From: Bordetella parapertussis
GTDB taxonomy: Bacteria > Pseudomonadota > Gammaproteobacteria > Burkholderiales > SG8-41
Direction of reading: 5' to 3'
Assembly: GCA_945906815.1 (NCBI GenBank)
Contig: CAMDRT010000011.1
Coordinates: 59,215 to 123,214 of the forward strand
DNA length: 64,000 nt
Positions 33,924 to 42,300 of this stretch are shown in pieces; positions within the stretch are counted from its first letter, which is position 1; each line of letters starts with the position of its first letter. Below the pieces are notes generated by a model. The model had not been told where the DNA came from, made no database searches, and worked only from the letters and a program-made list of their open reading frames with translations. A program made the translations under genes and the position numbers.

Positions 33924-36248
33924 ATGAACATCGTCAAAACTGTGTTGCTGGCCGTTGCCGCCGTGGGGGTGTTGAGTGGCGGCGCGGTGGCGTATGTCGC
34001 GGCGACCTTCGATCCGAATGCGTACAAACCGCAAATCATTCAACTGGTCAAGGATAAAAAACAACGCACGCTCAGGCTCGATGGCGACATCAAGCTCAAA
34101 TTCTGGCCCAGTATCGGCGCTGATCTGGGAAAATTGGGGTTGTCTGAATTTAACAGCGAAAGTGAATTCGCCGCGGTCGACAATGCGCGCGTGTCGTTGC
34201 AGTTGCTGCCGTTGCTGTCGAAAAAAATTGTGGTTGATGCGGTTGAAATAAAAGGTGTGCGCGCCACGCTGATCAAACACGCAGACGGGCGCATGAACAT
34301 CGACGATCTGCTGTCGCAAGACGAAAAAAAGCAGGAGCAGGTGGCGTTCGATATTGATCACGTCAAATTCGAAAATGCCACGCTCACCTATCGCGACGAC
34401 GTGCAGCGTGCGTCGTATACCCTGTCCAAAGTGAACCTCAGCAGCGGCCGCATTGCGCCCAACGTGCCGGGCAAGATGGATCTGTCGCTGACGCTGCAGG
34501 GCGATAAGCCGAAGATGAACCTGGCCATCAGCCTCAAAACCCGGCTCACGTTTGATCTTGAAAATCAGGTGTTTGCGCTCGAGGGCCTGGGGCTGGAGGC
34601 CACAGGCCAGGCGGGGGCGATCAGCAGCTTTAACGCGAAGGCGGCGGGCGCTATCACTGCCCGACTCAAAGCCGGCGAATTGACCACCCACGCCCTGTCG
34701 CTGGCGTTCACCGCGGTGAACGGCAAGGATAACCTCGACCTCAAGTTCGATGTGCCCAAGCTGATGATTACCAAGGAAAAAGCCACGGGCGATACAGTGA
34801 CGGTGGTGGCGAAAATCACGCAGCCGCAAGGTGCAACGCTGGCCACACTGGTGCTGCCCGGCATCGAAGGCACGGCGCAAGCGTTCAAGTCCGCGGGCAT
34901 GACGCTGGATCTCGAAGTGCAGCGAGGCGACCAAAACATCAAGGCGCGCGTGACCTCGCCACTTTCCGGCAACTTCCAGACGCAACAAATCAGTTTGCCG
35001 CAGTTGGGCGTCAACGTTACCGCGACCGGACCCAACCTGCCGGGCAAAAGCCTCAGCGGCAATCTCACCGGTAATGCCAGCGTCAACGGTGCGAAACAGC
35101 AGGTGCAGGTAAATCTGTCCGGTAAAGTCGCCGACAGCACCCTCAAGGCGCAACTCGGCGTGAATGGCTACACCCCGCCGGGACTGAATTTCGATATCGA
35201 AATCGACCAGCTCGATGTGGATAAGTATGCACCAGGCACGCCCGCTGCGGCTGGCGGCGCGGGCACCGATCAGCCTGTCGACGTAACCGCATTGCGCGCG
35301 CTCAACGCCAATGGCCGGCTGCGCATCGGCACGCTCAAGGCGTCCAATATCAAGGCCAGCAATGTGCGCCTGGAGCTCAAAGCGGCCGGCGGTCAGATGA
35401 CGGTGAGTCCGCTGTCGGCGAATCTGTATGAGGGCGCAATGGATGGCACGCTCACGGTCGATGCCGCGCAGGCTACGCCTGCATTTGCGCTCCGGCAAAA
35501 ATTCACTGGCGTTGCGATCGGCCCTTTGCTCAAAGACCTTGCCAGCAAAGACCTGCTGGAGGGCAAGGGCACGGTCCATGTGGATGTGCGTAGCAGTGGC
35601 GCGACCGTGGGCGCATTGAAGCGCGCGTTGAACGGCAGCGCAGCGGTTAATCTGCGTGACGGCGCGCTCAAGGGCATCGACATCGCGCGCACCATCAACG
35701 ACGCCAAAGCGAAACTGGGCTCGCTCAGAGGGCAGCAAACACAGGCTGCCGACAACACCAAAAAAACCGAGTTTTCGGAACTGAGCGCCACCTTTGCCAT
35801 CAACAACGGTGTGGCGCACAACAACGATTTGTCGCTGAAGTCCCCGCTGCTGCGGGTGGGCGGCGAAGGTGATATCAACATTGGCGCGGACAGCGTTAAC
35901 TATCTGGTCAAGGCTGCGCTCGTCGGCACGCTGACGGGGCAGGATGGGCGCAGCGTCAACGAACTGAGGGGGGTCACCGTGCCGGTGCGCGCGAGCGGGC
36001 CGCTGGCGTCGCCATCGTTTGCACTGGATTTCAACGCCATGCTGACGGACAGCGTGAAGCAAAAAGGCGAGGACCTGGTGCGCAGCAAGATCGAAGGCGG
36101 TCTATTCGGGAAAAAACCCACCGCAGTGGCGACGCCCCCTGCCACACCTGGCGCTGCATCGGGAGCCGCCGCCAAGAGTGCACCGCCACCAGCGCCGTCG
36201 AAGCAGGATGCAGTCAAGGATGTGGTTAAAGGGATTTTTGGGCGTTGA
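33924..36248 (+). CDS. AsmA-family protein
   Basis: A 774-residue protein with one N-terminal membrane helix (MNIVKTVLLAVAAVGVLSGG) and a long beta-rich periplasmic part. The N-terminal AsmA domain has FDPNAYKPQIIQLVKDKKQRTLRLDGDIKL, then LDNARVSLQLLPLLSKKIVVDAVEIKGV-like VDNARVSLQLLPLL, LIKHADGRMNIDDLL, and a C-terminal AsmA_2 region (GALKGIDIARTINDAKAKL near residue 583). Relatives act in outer-membrane biogenesis and lipid transport. The last 60 residues are Ala/Pro-rich. mutY starts four bases after the stop. Confidence 0.9.
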   Translation: MNIVKTVLLAVAAVGVLSGGAVAYVAATFDPNAYKPQIIQLVKDKKQRTLRLDGDIKLKFWPSIGADLGKLGLSEFNSESEFAAVDNARVSLQLLPLLSKKIVVDAVEIKGVRATLIKHADGRMNIDDLLSQDEKKQEQVAFDIDHVKFENATLTYRDDVQRASYTLSKVNLSSGRIAPNVPGKMDLSLTLQGDKPKMNLAISLKTRLTFDLENQVFALEGLGLEATGQAGAISSFNAKAAGAITARLKAGELTTHALSLAFTAVNGKDNLDLKFDVPKLMITKEKATGDTVTVVAKITQPQGATLATLVLPGIEGTAQAFKSAGMTLDLEVQRGDQNIKARVTSPLSGNFQTQQISLPQLGVNVTATGPNLPGKSLSGNLTGNASVNGAKQQVQVNLSGKVADSTLKAQLGVNGYTPPGLNFDIEIDQLDVDKYAPGTPAAAGGAGTDQPVDVTALRALNANGRLRIGTLKASNIKASNVRLELKAAGGQMTVSPLSANLYEGAMDGTLTVDAAQATPAFALRQKFTGVAIGPLLKDLASKDLLEGKGTVHVDVRSSGATVGALKRALNGSAAVNLRDGALKGIDIARTINDAKAKLGSLRGQQTQAADNTKKTEFSELSATFAINNGVAHNNDLSLKSPLLRVGGEGDINIGADSVNYLVKAALVGTLTGQDGRSVNELRGVTVPVRASGPLASPSFALDFNAMLTDSVKQKGEDLVRSKIEGGLFGKKPTAVATPPATPGAASGAAAKSAPPPAPSKQDAVKDVVKGIFGR

Positions 36249-36252
36249 GCGC

Positions 36253-37299
36253 ATGACCTTGCGCAGCCCCGCCGCGCGGCTTATCGCGTGGCATAAGCGT
36301 CACGGCCGCCACGATTTGCCGTGGCAGCGCAGTCGCGATGCCTACGCCATCTGGCTTTCCGAAATCATGCTGCAGCAGACCCAGGTCGGCACGGTGATCC
36401 CGTATTACGAGCGTTTCCTCACACAGTTTCCCACCGTCCAGGCGCTGGCGCAGGCGCCGCTCGACGCAGTACTCACGCTGTGGAGCGGGCTCGGGTATTA
36501 CTCGCGCGCGCGTAATCTGCACCGGGCAGCCGGCATGGTTGTGGATGGTTACGCTGGCACCCTGCCCGCCGATCCGGCACTGCTGCAGGCGTTGCCCGGC
36601 ATCGGTCGCTCCACCGCGGCGGCGATTTGCGTGTTCGCCTACGAGGGGCGTCACGCCATACTGGACGGCAATGTCAAACGCGTACTCGCGCGTTACCACG
36701 GCGTGCACGGGTATCCGGGTGACGCCAGGGTGCAGGAAAAATTATGGCATAAGGCCGAGGCATTGTTGCCCTCACGGCGCGGGATCGCGAGTTATACCCA
36801 AGGCCTGATGGATTTGGGCGCAAGCCTGTGTGCGCGCCGCAATCCGCAGTGCGCCGATTGCCCGCTGCGCGCCGATTGTGTCGCGCATCTGCGCGGACTA
36901 ACCGGGCGCCTGCCCGGCATAAAGCCGCGTCGCGCGCTACCCCAACGCGCGACGAGGATGCTGGTGCTGCGCAACGCTGGCGAAGTTCTGCTGGAAAAGC
37001 GCGCCGCAAAAGGCATCTGGGGCGGCCTGTGGTCGCTGCCGGAGGTGAGTCACTCAGGTGAGGTCGCAGCAGCGCTCAAGCGCTACGGCGTGCGTGCGCT
37101 GGCAACCACGGCGCTGCCAACGCTGGCGCACGGCTTTACCCATTTCAAACTGGCTATCGAACCGCTGCTGCTGGAGGTACAAAAATCAAAACGCCACGCA
37201 CCCGTAGCGCCCGCTGTGAGGTGGTTGCCGGTAGCCGACGCGGTGTCGGCAGCGATCCCGGCGCCAGTGCGAAAAATTATAGTAAGCCATTGTTTTTAA
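36253..37299 (+). CDS. mutY: A/G-specific adenine glycosylase
   Basis: A 348-residue DNA repair enzyme removing adenine opposite 8-oxoguanine. The HhH-GPD core has LPWQRSRDAYAIWLSEIMLQQTQV near residue 22, the hairpin LPGIGRSTAAAIC, and the catalytic Asp in AILDGNVKRVLAR near residue 136. The 4Fe-4S motif is complete (C-x6-C-x2-C-x5-C, in LCARRNPQCADCPLRADC near residue 190). A NUDIX-like C-terminal domain follows. The start was chosen at MTLRSPAARL, just behind asmA. A decamer palindrome follows and may end transcription. Confidence 0.95.
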   Translation: MTLRSPAARLIAWHKRHGRHDLPWQRSRDAYAIWLSEIMLQQTQVGTVIPYYERFLTQFPTVQALAQAPLDAVLTLWSGLGYYSRARNLHRAAGMVVDGYAGTLPADPALLQALPGIGRSTAAAICVFAYEGRHAILDGNVKRVLARYHGVHGYPGDARVQEKLWHKAEALLPSRRGIASYTQGLMDLGASLCARRNPQCADCPLRADCVAHLRGLTGRLPGIKPRRALPQRATRMLVLRNAGEVLLEKRAAKGIWGGLWSLPEVSHSGEVAAALKRYGVRALATTALPTLAHGFTHFKLAIEPLLLEVQKSKRHAPVAPAVRWLPVADAVSAAIPAPVRKIIVSHCF

Positions 37300-37321
37300 A
37301 ATACAAAATAAAATAATTGTT

Positions 37322-37441
37322 TACCACAGATGAACACAGATGAACACAGATGAACACAGATGAACACAGATGAACACAGATAAAACCCTGTTTTACTGGG
37401 GTTGACCCTATCCGTGTTCATCTGTGTTCATCTGTGGTTAA
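37322..37441. repeat. Decamer tandem palindrome between mutY and the histidine kinase
   Basis: Five exact TGAACACAGA decamers (37331-37380) follow ACCACAGA. After a 33-base loop the inverted series GTGTTCATCTGTGTTCATCTGTGGT occupies 37414-37438 in two copies. The arms begin TTACCACAGA and end TCTGTGGTTA, so the element can fold on itself. It fills the space between two convergent genes and could act as a two-way terminator. Only two units face five, so the left arm has been expanded. Confidence 0.9.
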
Positions 37442-37448
37442 AAGGTTT

Positions 37449-39134
37449 TTAAGCCTCGCGCGCAAGCCTGAAACAAACGTCCCCCGGTTGATTGCGCGCC
37501 AATGACAAGCGGTAGCCGTGCTGCGCGGCGTAGCGCGCCGCGTGATACAGGCCCACGCCCAGGCCCACGTTGGACGGCAGTGGCGCGCTGAATAATTGCG
37601 CCGCCAGCGATTTTGCGATGGCCGCGCCACTATCCGTTACGCTTAACGTCATGCCCGCGGGATCAAAAGCGACGTGAACCGCGGCGGCTTTGCGCAGCGC
37701 GTTTTCAATCAGATTGTCGAGGACGCTGTCGAATAGCTCCGCCGGCACGGTGGCCTCACCCGTTTCCGGCGCTTCACCCGTCAGCGACAGTTGCACGTTG
37801 CGATATACATAGCGCTGTTGCAGCGCGCGCCACCACCACGCCGCCGCCGTGGGGCGGACTGCGCCGTGCTGCGGCGCCCGCAGTTTGTCGAGCGTGGTGT
37901 TAAGGCGCTGCGTGATCTGCGGCAGTTGCCGTTGCATCAATGCCAGCACTGCGGCCGCTTGATCGGGGGTAGGGTCCTGCGCCGCGGCGCACAGCGCATG
38001 CAACGACTGCAGCAGATTTTTGACATCATGCGTGAGGCGTGAACCGGTCTCATAGATCGCCTGCGTGTAGGCGCTTTTGCGCTGCAATTGTTCGCGCTGT
38101 TTGGCGGTATGAAAGTGTCCTATCATATGCGCCAGCAGTCGCACGTGCAGCAGCAGCGCCGGTGACAGTGCCCAGCGTGTGTGGATGCGCAGATCGAGAT
38201 CGTCCAGCGCGAAATCCGCGTAATGTTCATTCAGGTGCCCGTGATGGTTGGCGCCGTAGAGCGTTTTCCAGCGCAGGCCGATCACCCATGGCAGCGCCAG
38301 CAGGTGCGCCAGCGCGGCATCCAGAAATTGCTGCGGTTCGCTTTCGTGTTCGGCGATAGCAGCGAGACGATGCACCCATTGCTCGAACGGCAGGCCCACG
38401 CTCATCAGGTAACGTGACAGCATTTGATCGATGCCGGCGTAGCCCGCGGTTGGACTCATCAGCCACGACAGACCGATCAGCGCGAGCGCGATGATGATCA
38501 GGGTTTGCGCCAGTGCCAGCAGATACTGCCCGTGATGGGTATGGACGATGAGCAGACTGCCCAGTACCAGCACCGCCACCAGCAAGAATAAGGTGGCACT
38601 GTAAAAAATATCCACGCTGATGCCGACACGTGGCGGCCCGGCGCGCACGCACACCAGCACCAGCGCCAGCAGCGGCAGGCCGTAGCGCACCATGGCGAGC
38701 AGCACCGTGTCGCCGGGCACTTGGTGTGACAGGTGTGGCACCACCCATAGCAGCAGCAAAGCGAGCAAATACAGCGCGGCGAGCAAGGAGGCGGTGCGTT
38801 CACGGCTCCCGCTAATGCTGGGCACGCTGCCGCCGATCAGCGCGAGCAGCAGTGCCAGCCACAGCGCGATCAACCACCAACTGTTGAACGTGGCGAGCAG
38901 CGCGCCGAGCACAATCACCAGCAGCGCCTGCGACGGCCGTAGCCTGCCATCGCCCTGCCATAGCGGTTGCCACAACAAGAACAGGCCGAAGTGCGCCAGC
39001 AGAAAGGGCTTTGCCCATGCGGCGCTGATGTCCCAGGCGGTTGCGGCGTGCAGCGCCAGCAGCATCAGTCCCAGCCACAGATGGGCGTGGCGCGTGACGC
39101 GGCTGTGTGCCTGGGGGATGGAGAAGTCTGACAT
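37449..39134 (-). CDS. Membrane-bound sensor histidine kinase
   Basis: A 561-residue kinase. The first 220 residues hold about seven or eight hydrophobic segments in a row. A cytoplasmic region follows, then the phosphoacceptor His in SRLTHDVKNLLQSLHALCAAA near residue 358 and the ATPase part: N box DNLIENALRKAA near residue 478, D box LSVTDSGAAIA and G box SNVGLGVGLYHAARYAAQHG. The His box with DVKN resembles the PrsK/EpsT-type kinases seen beside polysaccharide or PEP-CTERM systems. No response regulator gene is adjacent. It is divergent from the ABC permease gene (56 bases). Confidence 0.85.
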   Translation of the reverse strand: MSDFSIPQAHSRVTRHAHLWLGLMLLALHAATAWDISAAWAKPFLLAHFGLFLLWQPLWQGDGRLRPSQALLVIVLGALLATFNSWWLIALWLALLLALIGGSVPSISGSRERTASLLAALYLLALLLLWVVPHLSHQVPGDTVLLAMVRYGLPLLALVLVCVRAGPPRVGISVDIFYSATLFLLVAVLVLGSLLIVHTHHGQYLLALAQTLIIIALALIGLSWLMSPTAGYAGIDQMLSRYLMSVGLPFEQWVHRLAAIAEHESEPQQFLDAALAHLLALPWVIGLRWKTLYGANHHGHLNEHYADFALDDLDLRIHTRWALSPALLLHVRLLAHMIGHFHTAKQREQLQRKSAYTQAIYETGSRLTHDVKNLLQSLHALCAAAQDPTPDQAAAVLALMQRQLPQITQRLNTTLDKLRAPQHGAVRPTAAAWWWRALQQRYVYRNVQLSLTGEAPETGEATVPAELFDSVLDNLIENALRKAAAVHVAFDPAGMTLSVTDSGAAIAKSLAAQLFSAPLPSNVGLGVGLYHAARYAAQHGYRLSLARNQPGDVCFRLAREA

Positions 39135-39190
39135 GGGTCACAGAGAAGCAGGGCACTATATACTACGCCTGCCATGCTCTTACGACTGCC

Positions 39191-39958
39191 ATGCAGCGGA
39201 TACTGACCCTCGCGACTTACACCTTGCTGGAAGCGCGGCGCACGCGGCTGCCGTTGCTGTTGGTCAGCGCGCTGCTACTGATGCTGGCGCTGGCGCTGTT
39301 TGTGTCCGAACTGGCGGTGATTGAAAGCGCGCGCCTGCGCCTGAGCCTGTATGCGGCGGCCGTGCGTTTGGCCGCGGTGTTTATCGTGAGCGCCCACGTG
39401 CTGGGCAGTATCACCCGCGAATTCAATGACAAAGGCATCGACAGCCTGCTCGCGCTCGACCTGCCGCGTGCGCATTATATTTTGGGCAAACTCGGCGGGT
39501 TTCTGGCGCTGGCGGCGCTGATCGCACTCGCCAGCGGGCTGCCGCTGCTTCTTATGGCGCCGCTACCGGCGCTGTTGCAATGGGTCGCGGCGCTGGGGCT
39601 GGAGTTGGCCGTGGTGGCGGCGTTTTCGCTGTTTAGCGTGATCGCTTTCGGCCAATTCATACCGGCTGCTGCGCTGGTAGTGGCGTTCTATCTGCTCGCA
39701 CGCAGCCTTACCGCGATACAGTTAATGAGCGCTCACCCTGTGACCGGCAGCGGCACACTGTCGCATGAGGTGGGCCGCTGGCTGGTGGATGCACTGGTGC
39801 TGGTCATGCCGGCACTGGATCGTTGGCCGCAAACCACCTGGCTGGTCGATGCGCCGGCGCCGTGGTCCTGGTTCGGCATGTTACTGCTGCAGGCGCTGCT
39901 GTATGTGGCGCTGCTGGCAGGGGCAGCAATGGTGGATTTTCAGCGGCGGAATTTTTAA
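39191..39958 (+). CDS. Orphan ABC-2-type transporter permease
   Basis: A 255-residue integral membrane protein with six predicted helices, including LPLLLVSALLLMLALALFV near residue 17 and GQFIPAAALVVAFYLL near residue 151. The segment SITREFNDKGIDSLLALDLPRAHYILGKLGGFL near residue 72 is the pattern of ABC-2/NosY-like permeases (TREIERGTI..LLa.PVsR..ilgK). No ATP-binding partner gene lies within this window beside it. It is followed by a palindromic repeat and the TPR-like protein gene. Confidence 0.75.
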   Translation: MQRILTLATYTLLEARRTRLPLLLVSALLLMLALALFVSELAVIESARLRLSLYAAAVRLAAVFIVSAHVLGSITREFNDKGIDSLLALDLPRAHYILGKLGGFLALAALIALASGLPLLLMAPLPALLQWVAALGLELAVVAAFSLFSVIAFGQFIPAAALVVAFYLLARSLTAIQLMSAHPVTGSGTLSHEVGRWLVDALVLVMPALDRWPQTTWLVDAPAPWSWFGMLLLQALLYVALLAGAAMVDFQRRNF

Positions 39959-40007
39959 ATGCGCGCCCTGTTTGCGCCGGTTGTCGGCAAGGCAAAATCA
40001 ACGCTTG

Positions 40008-40190
40008 CACCGCAGAGGCGCAGAGGCGCAGAGAAAACCACGCAGAGAAAAACAGCAATGGTTTTCTCTGCGGTACCTCTGCGTCGAACCCTCACTCCTG
40101 ACCTCTCTCCCAAAGGGAGAGAGGAAGCTCGAGCCTCCCTTCTCCCTCCGGGAGAAGGGTCGGGGATGAGGGATGGCGCCTCTGCGGTGA
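40008..40190. repeat. Nested palindromes between the ABC permease and the TPR-like gene
   Basis: Outer arms CACCGCAGAGGCGC (40008-40021) and GGCGCCTCTGCGGTG (40175-40189) enclose further hairpins: CCTCTCTCCC/GGGAGAGAGG with a 3-base loop (40102-40124), and CCCTTCTCCC/GGGAGAAGGG with a 3-base loop (40137-40159). GCAGAGGC-type octamers repeat on the left. The stretch looks like one repeat inserted into another. Confidence 0.85.
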
Positions 40191-40215
40191 GGTTTATGGG
40201 ATTTTCGGCACGGCC

Positions 40216-40959
40216 ATGAGGCACATCGGCTTATTCGAACCGCAACGCCGTTTCAGCACCGTGCCGCGGTGGGTGGTGGCGGTGTTTGTGCTGGCGTTGG
40301 TGCTGCACGGCGCACTGCGCTTTGTCGAAGAGCGGCCACAGGCGACAGCCTCGGCGCTCGAGCCGCCGCTGCCGGTGGCGGCATTGCGGGTATTGAGTCT
40401 GGGCGAGCCGCAGGTGTTATCGCACCTGCTCACCCTGTATCTGCAGGCTTTCGACAACCAGCCGGGGGTGAGCATACCGTTTGCCGCGCTCGACTACGCG
40501 CGGGTGAGCGCGTGGCTCAAATCCGCGTTGACGCTGGACCCAGCAGCGCAATATCCGCTGCTGATGGCCGCGCAACTGTACGGGCAGGTTGAAGATGCGG
40601 CGCGCCAGCGCAGCATGTGCGAATTCGTGCATAGTGCGTTTATCGAACGGCCCAATGTGCGTTGGCGCTGGCTGGCGCACTGCGCCATCATGGCGCGCCA
40701 CCGCATCAAAGACCTGCCGCTGGCATTGCGCTACGCCGAGGCTATTGCGCTGCACGCGGGCAAGGCGTCGGGCTGGGCGCGGCAGATGCGGATCTTTCTG
40801 CTGGAAGACATGGGTGAAGCCGAGCGCGCGGCGGTGCTCCTCGGCGGCCTGTTAGCCCATAATGAGGTGAGCGACCCTAAGGAATGGCATTTTTTGAACG
40901 AGCAGTTGGAAAGGCTCAAGCGTGTCGAAAAACCGACAGCTTCGCCGAAACCCCGTTAA
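40216..40959 (+). CDS. TPR-like membrane-anchored hypothetical protein
   Basis: A 247-residue protein. One membrane helix near residues 18-33 (VVAVFVLALVLHGALRF) is followed by an alpha-helical region with repeat-like units (ALTLDPAAQYPLLMAAQLYGQVEDAARQ near residue 101, and LPLALRYAEAIALHAGKASGWA near residue 169), consistent with degenerate tetratricopeptide repeats. I do not recognise the family. Its place after the ABC-2 permease and before a prepilin suggests an envelope role. Confidence 0.7.
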   Translation: MRHIGLFEPQRRFSTVPRWVVAVFVLALVLHGALRFVEERPQATASALEPPLPVAALRVLSLGEPQVLSHLLTLYLQAFDNQPGVSIPFAALDYARVSAWLKSALTLDPAAQYPLLMAAQLYGQVEDAARQRSMCEFVHSAFIERPNVRWRWLAHCAIMARHRIKDLPLALRYAEAIALHAGKASGWARQMRIFLLEDMGEAERAAVLLGGLLAHNEVSDPKEWHFLNEQLERLKRVEKPTASPKPR

Positions 40960-41123
40960 CCGGAGCGCCTGCTCACAGTAAGTGTTGCTACACCGAAGCG
41001 CTTTAAAGGATGTTAATCGCCGTAGGCTGAAAATATTTAAAATAATAAAAACAGTTAGTTAAGGATTTTCATGAATGCTTTTGTCATGCTGTGTCACGCG
41101 ATGTGCTAATTTTCGGGCACGCA

Positions 41124-41137
41124 GGCACGATGTTTGC
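41124..41137 (+). promoter_or_regulatory. Sigma-54 (-24/-12) promoter for the prepilin gene
   Basis: GGCACG-ATGT-TTGC matches the RpoN consensus GGCACG-N4-TTGC at every defined position, with GG at 41124-41125 and GC at 41136-41137 and the correct spacing. Transcription would begin near 41149, 44 bases before the prepilin ATG, whose GGAGAG site lies in the leader. An AT-rich stretch upstream (41030-41075) could carry activator or IHF sites. Confidence 0.85.
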
Positions 41138-41192
41138 GTTAGAACGGGGATTCATTCTGAAAATGCAGAACACCTAACGGAGAGATTTCATC

Positions 41193-41873
41193 ATGCACAA
41201 ACAACGCGGGTTTACGCTGATTGAGATTGCGATTGTGCTGGTCATTATTGGGCTTTTGCTGGGCGGGGTTTTGAAGGGGCAGGAACTGATCACCAGCGCA
41301 CGCGTGCGCAACCTGATCGCGCAGCAGGATGGCACCAAGGCGGCGTACTTTGGTTTTGTCGACCGCTTTCGCTCACTGCCGGGGGACTATGCTCAGGCTG
41401 TAGCCAACATCAACGGCACCGCGGCATTTGGCAACGGCAATGGCCAGGTTGAAGCCGCTGCCACGCCGGTCAATTCCAGCGTAGCCACGGAAGACATCGC
41501 GGTTTGGGACCACCTCAGCAAGTCAGGCTTCATCACCGGCTCGTACGCGCATGCCGCGACGTACACCGCTGCCACCGCTGCGGTCAACCCGTACACCGCA
41601 TTTTTGGTGATGCGGTTCGACAGTGTCTATCAAGGAGCAGCCGGTGCCTCCCGCCACAACCTGAAGACTGGTCAACAGGTGCCTGCGGACCTGCTGGCTG
41701 AGATTGACCGTAAAATTGACGATGGCGCTCCGCATACGGGATCGTTCCGCTTCACGGTTGGGATCGGGGCGGGTACCGCGCCTGATGTGACTAAATGCTT
41801 AAACGCAGGCGCGACGGCGTGGTTACTGGTAGGTGCCATTGAAGCGAATTGTGCAGGCGCTACCTTATTCTAA
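41193..41873 (+). CDS. Type IV prepilin-like protein
   Basis: A 226-residue prepilin. The short basic leader MHKQRG precedes the processing site and the hydrophobic helix FTLIEIAIVLVIIGLLLGGV, with Glu at position +5. The mature protein is pseudopilin-like (GQELITSARVRNLIAQQDGTKAAYFGFVDRFRSLPGDY) and ends with CLNAG and two Cys that could bridge. It stands outside the MSHA operon, alone, behind a sigma-54 promoter. It might be a major pilin subunit for that system or for another type IV pilus. Confidence 0.88.
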   Translation: MHKQRGFTLIEIAIVLVIIGLLLGGVLKGQELITSARVRNLIAQQDGTKAAYFGFVDRFRSLPGDYAQAVANINGTAAFGNGNGQVEAAATPVNSSVATEDIAVWDHLSKSGFITGSYAHAATYTAATAAVNPYTAFLVMRFDSVYQGAAGASRHNLKTGQQVPADLLAEIDRKIDDGAPHTGSFRFTVGIGAGTAPDVTKCLNAGATAWLLVGAIEANCAGATLF

Positions 41874-41908
41874 GCTGTTGTTTTTTTTATGCGGTGCCAG
41901 CGCTCACC

Positions 41909-41995
41909 CTACGCTTCGAGGGCAGCGCGAAGATCGACCATGGTCGCCATTAGTATCATGGGGTCCAGCGGCGATACCGTCACGTCCTCGCCCAT
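41909..41995 (-). pseudogene. C-terminal remnant of a GNAT toxin (TacT-like)
   Basis: Just behind the DUF1778 antitoxin, and overlapping its end by 16 bases, a 28-codon frame reads MGEDVTVSPLDPMILMATMV, then DLRAALEA and a stop. The 'SP.DPM.LM.T..DL' tail is that of GNAT-family toxins encoded downstream of DUF1778 antitoxins. The acetyl-CoA-binding body (over 100 residues) is missing, so the toxin has been deleted except for its tail. Confidence 0.6.
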
Positions 41996-42273
41996 GGCGA
42001 TGGCGTTTGCAGCGTCTTCCTGAGCCGATCATTGGGCTTTGCCGGCGCATCCAGGCGTTTCAAAAATTCCGCGTACACTTCAGGACCCACCGACACTAAC
42101 GCGCGGTCGAGCAAAGCGTCTTCCGCCGCCCGCCGCGCCGCGTCCAGAATGAAATCCGTGCGCGTTTTGCCAGTCGAGTTTGCCGCGCGGTCGATCAAAT
42201 GACGCGTTGTCGCCGGAATACGGAGATTCAGTGTGTTGCGCACGGGCTTAGTCTGGGTTGTCGCTTTCATCAT
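41980..42273 (-). CDS. DUF1778-family (TacA-like) antitoxin
   Basis: A 97-residue antitoxin of full family length. The ribbon-helix-helix DNA-binding part is LNLRIPATTRHLIDRAANSTGKTRTDFILDAARRAAED (about residues 15-52). The C-terminal toxin-wrapping part is FLKRLDAPAKPNDRLRKTLQTPSPW. AAGGAGCGC precedes the start. The toxin gene that normally overlaps its stop survives only as a short tail. It is divergent from kdsD, and a 21-base inverted repeat covers both -35 regions, which is consistent with autoregulation. Confidence 0.88.
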   Translation of the reverse strand: MMKATTQTKPVRNTLNLRIPATTRHLIDRAANSTGKTRTDFILDAARRAAEDALLDRALVSVGPEVYAEFLKRLDAPAKPNDRLRKTLQTPSPWART

Positions 42274-42300
42274 GCGCTCCTTATCCAGGCTTGTTTACTC

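Noticed and set aside
33599..34039. Minus-strand open frame of 146 codons containing a segment that starts VKGIEPSYAAW
   Set aside because: The segment is the antisense translation of tRNA-Gly(CCC), a well-known false protein in databases. The rest overlaps the asmA-like gene and the tRNA leader.
33816..36062. Long (748-codon) minus-strand open frame
   Set aside because: It is the complement of the asmA-like gene in a GC-rich genome, and its end again reads through the tRNA. It has no family pattern and no ribosome site.
30785..37441. Possible CRISPR array in the tandem-repeat regions
   Set aside because: Units are 7-10 bases and contiguous, without spacers. No cas genes are present. These are tandem palindromes.
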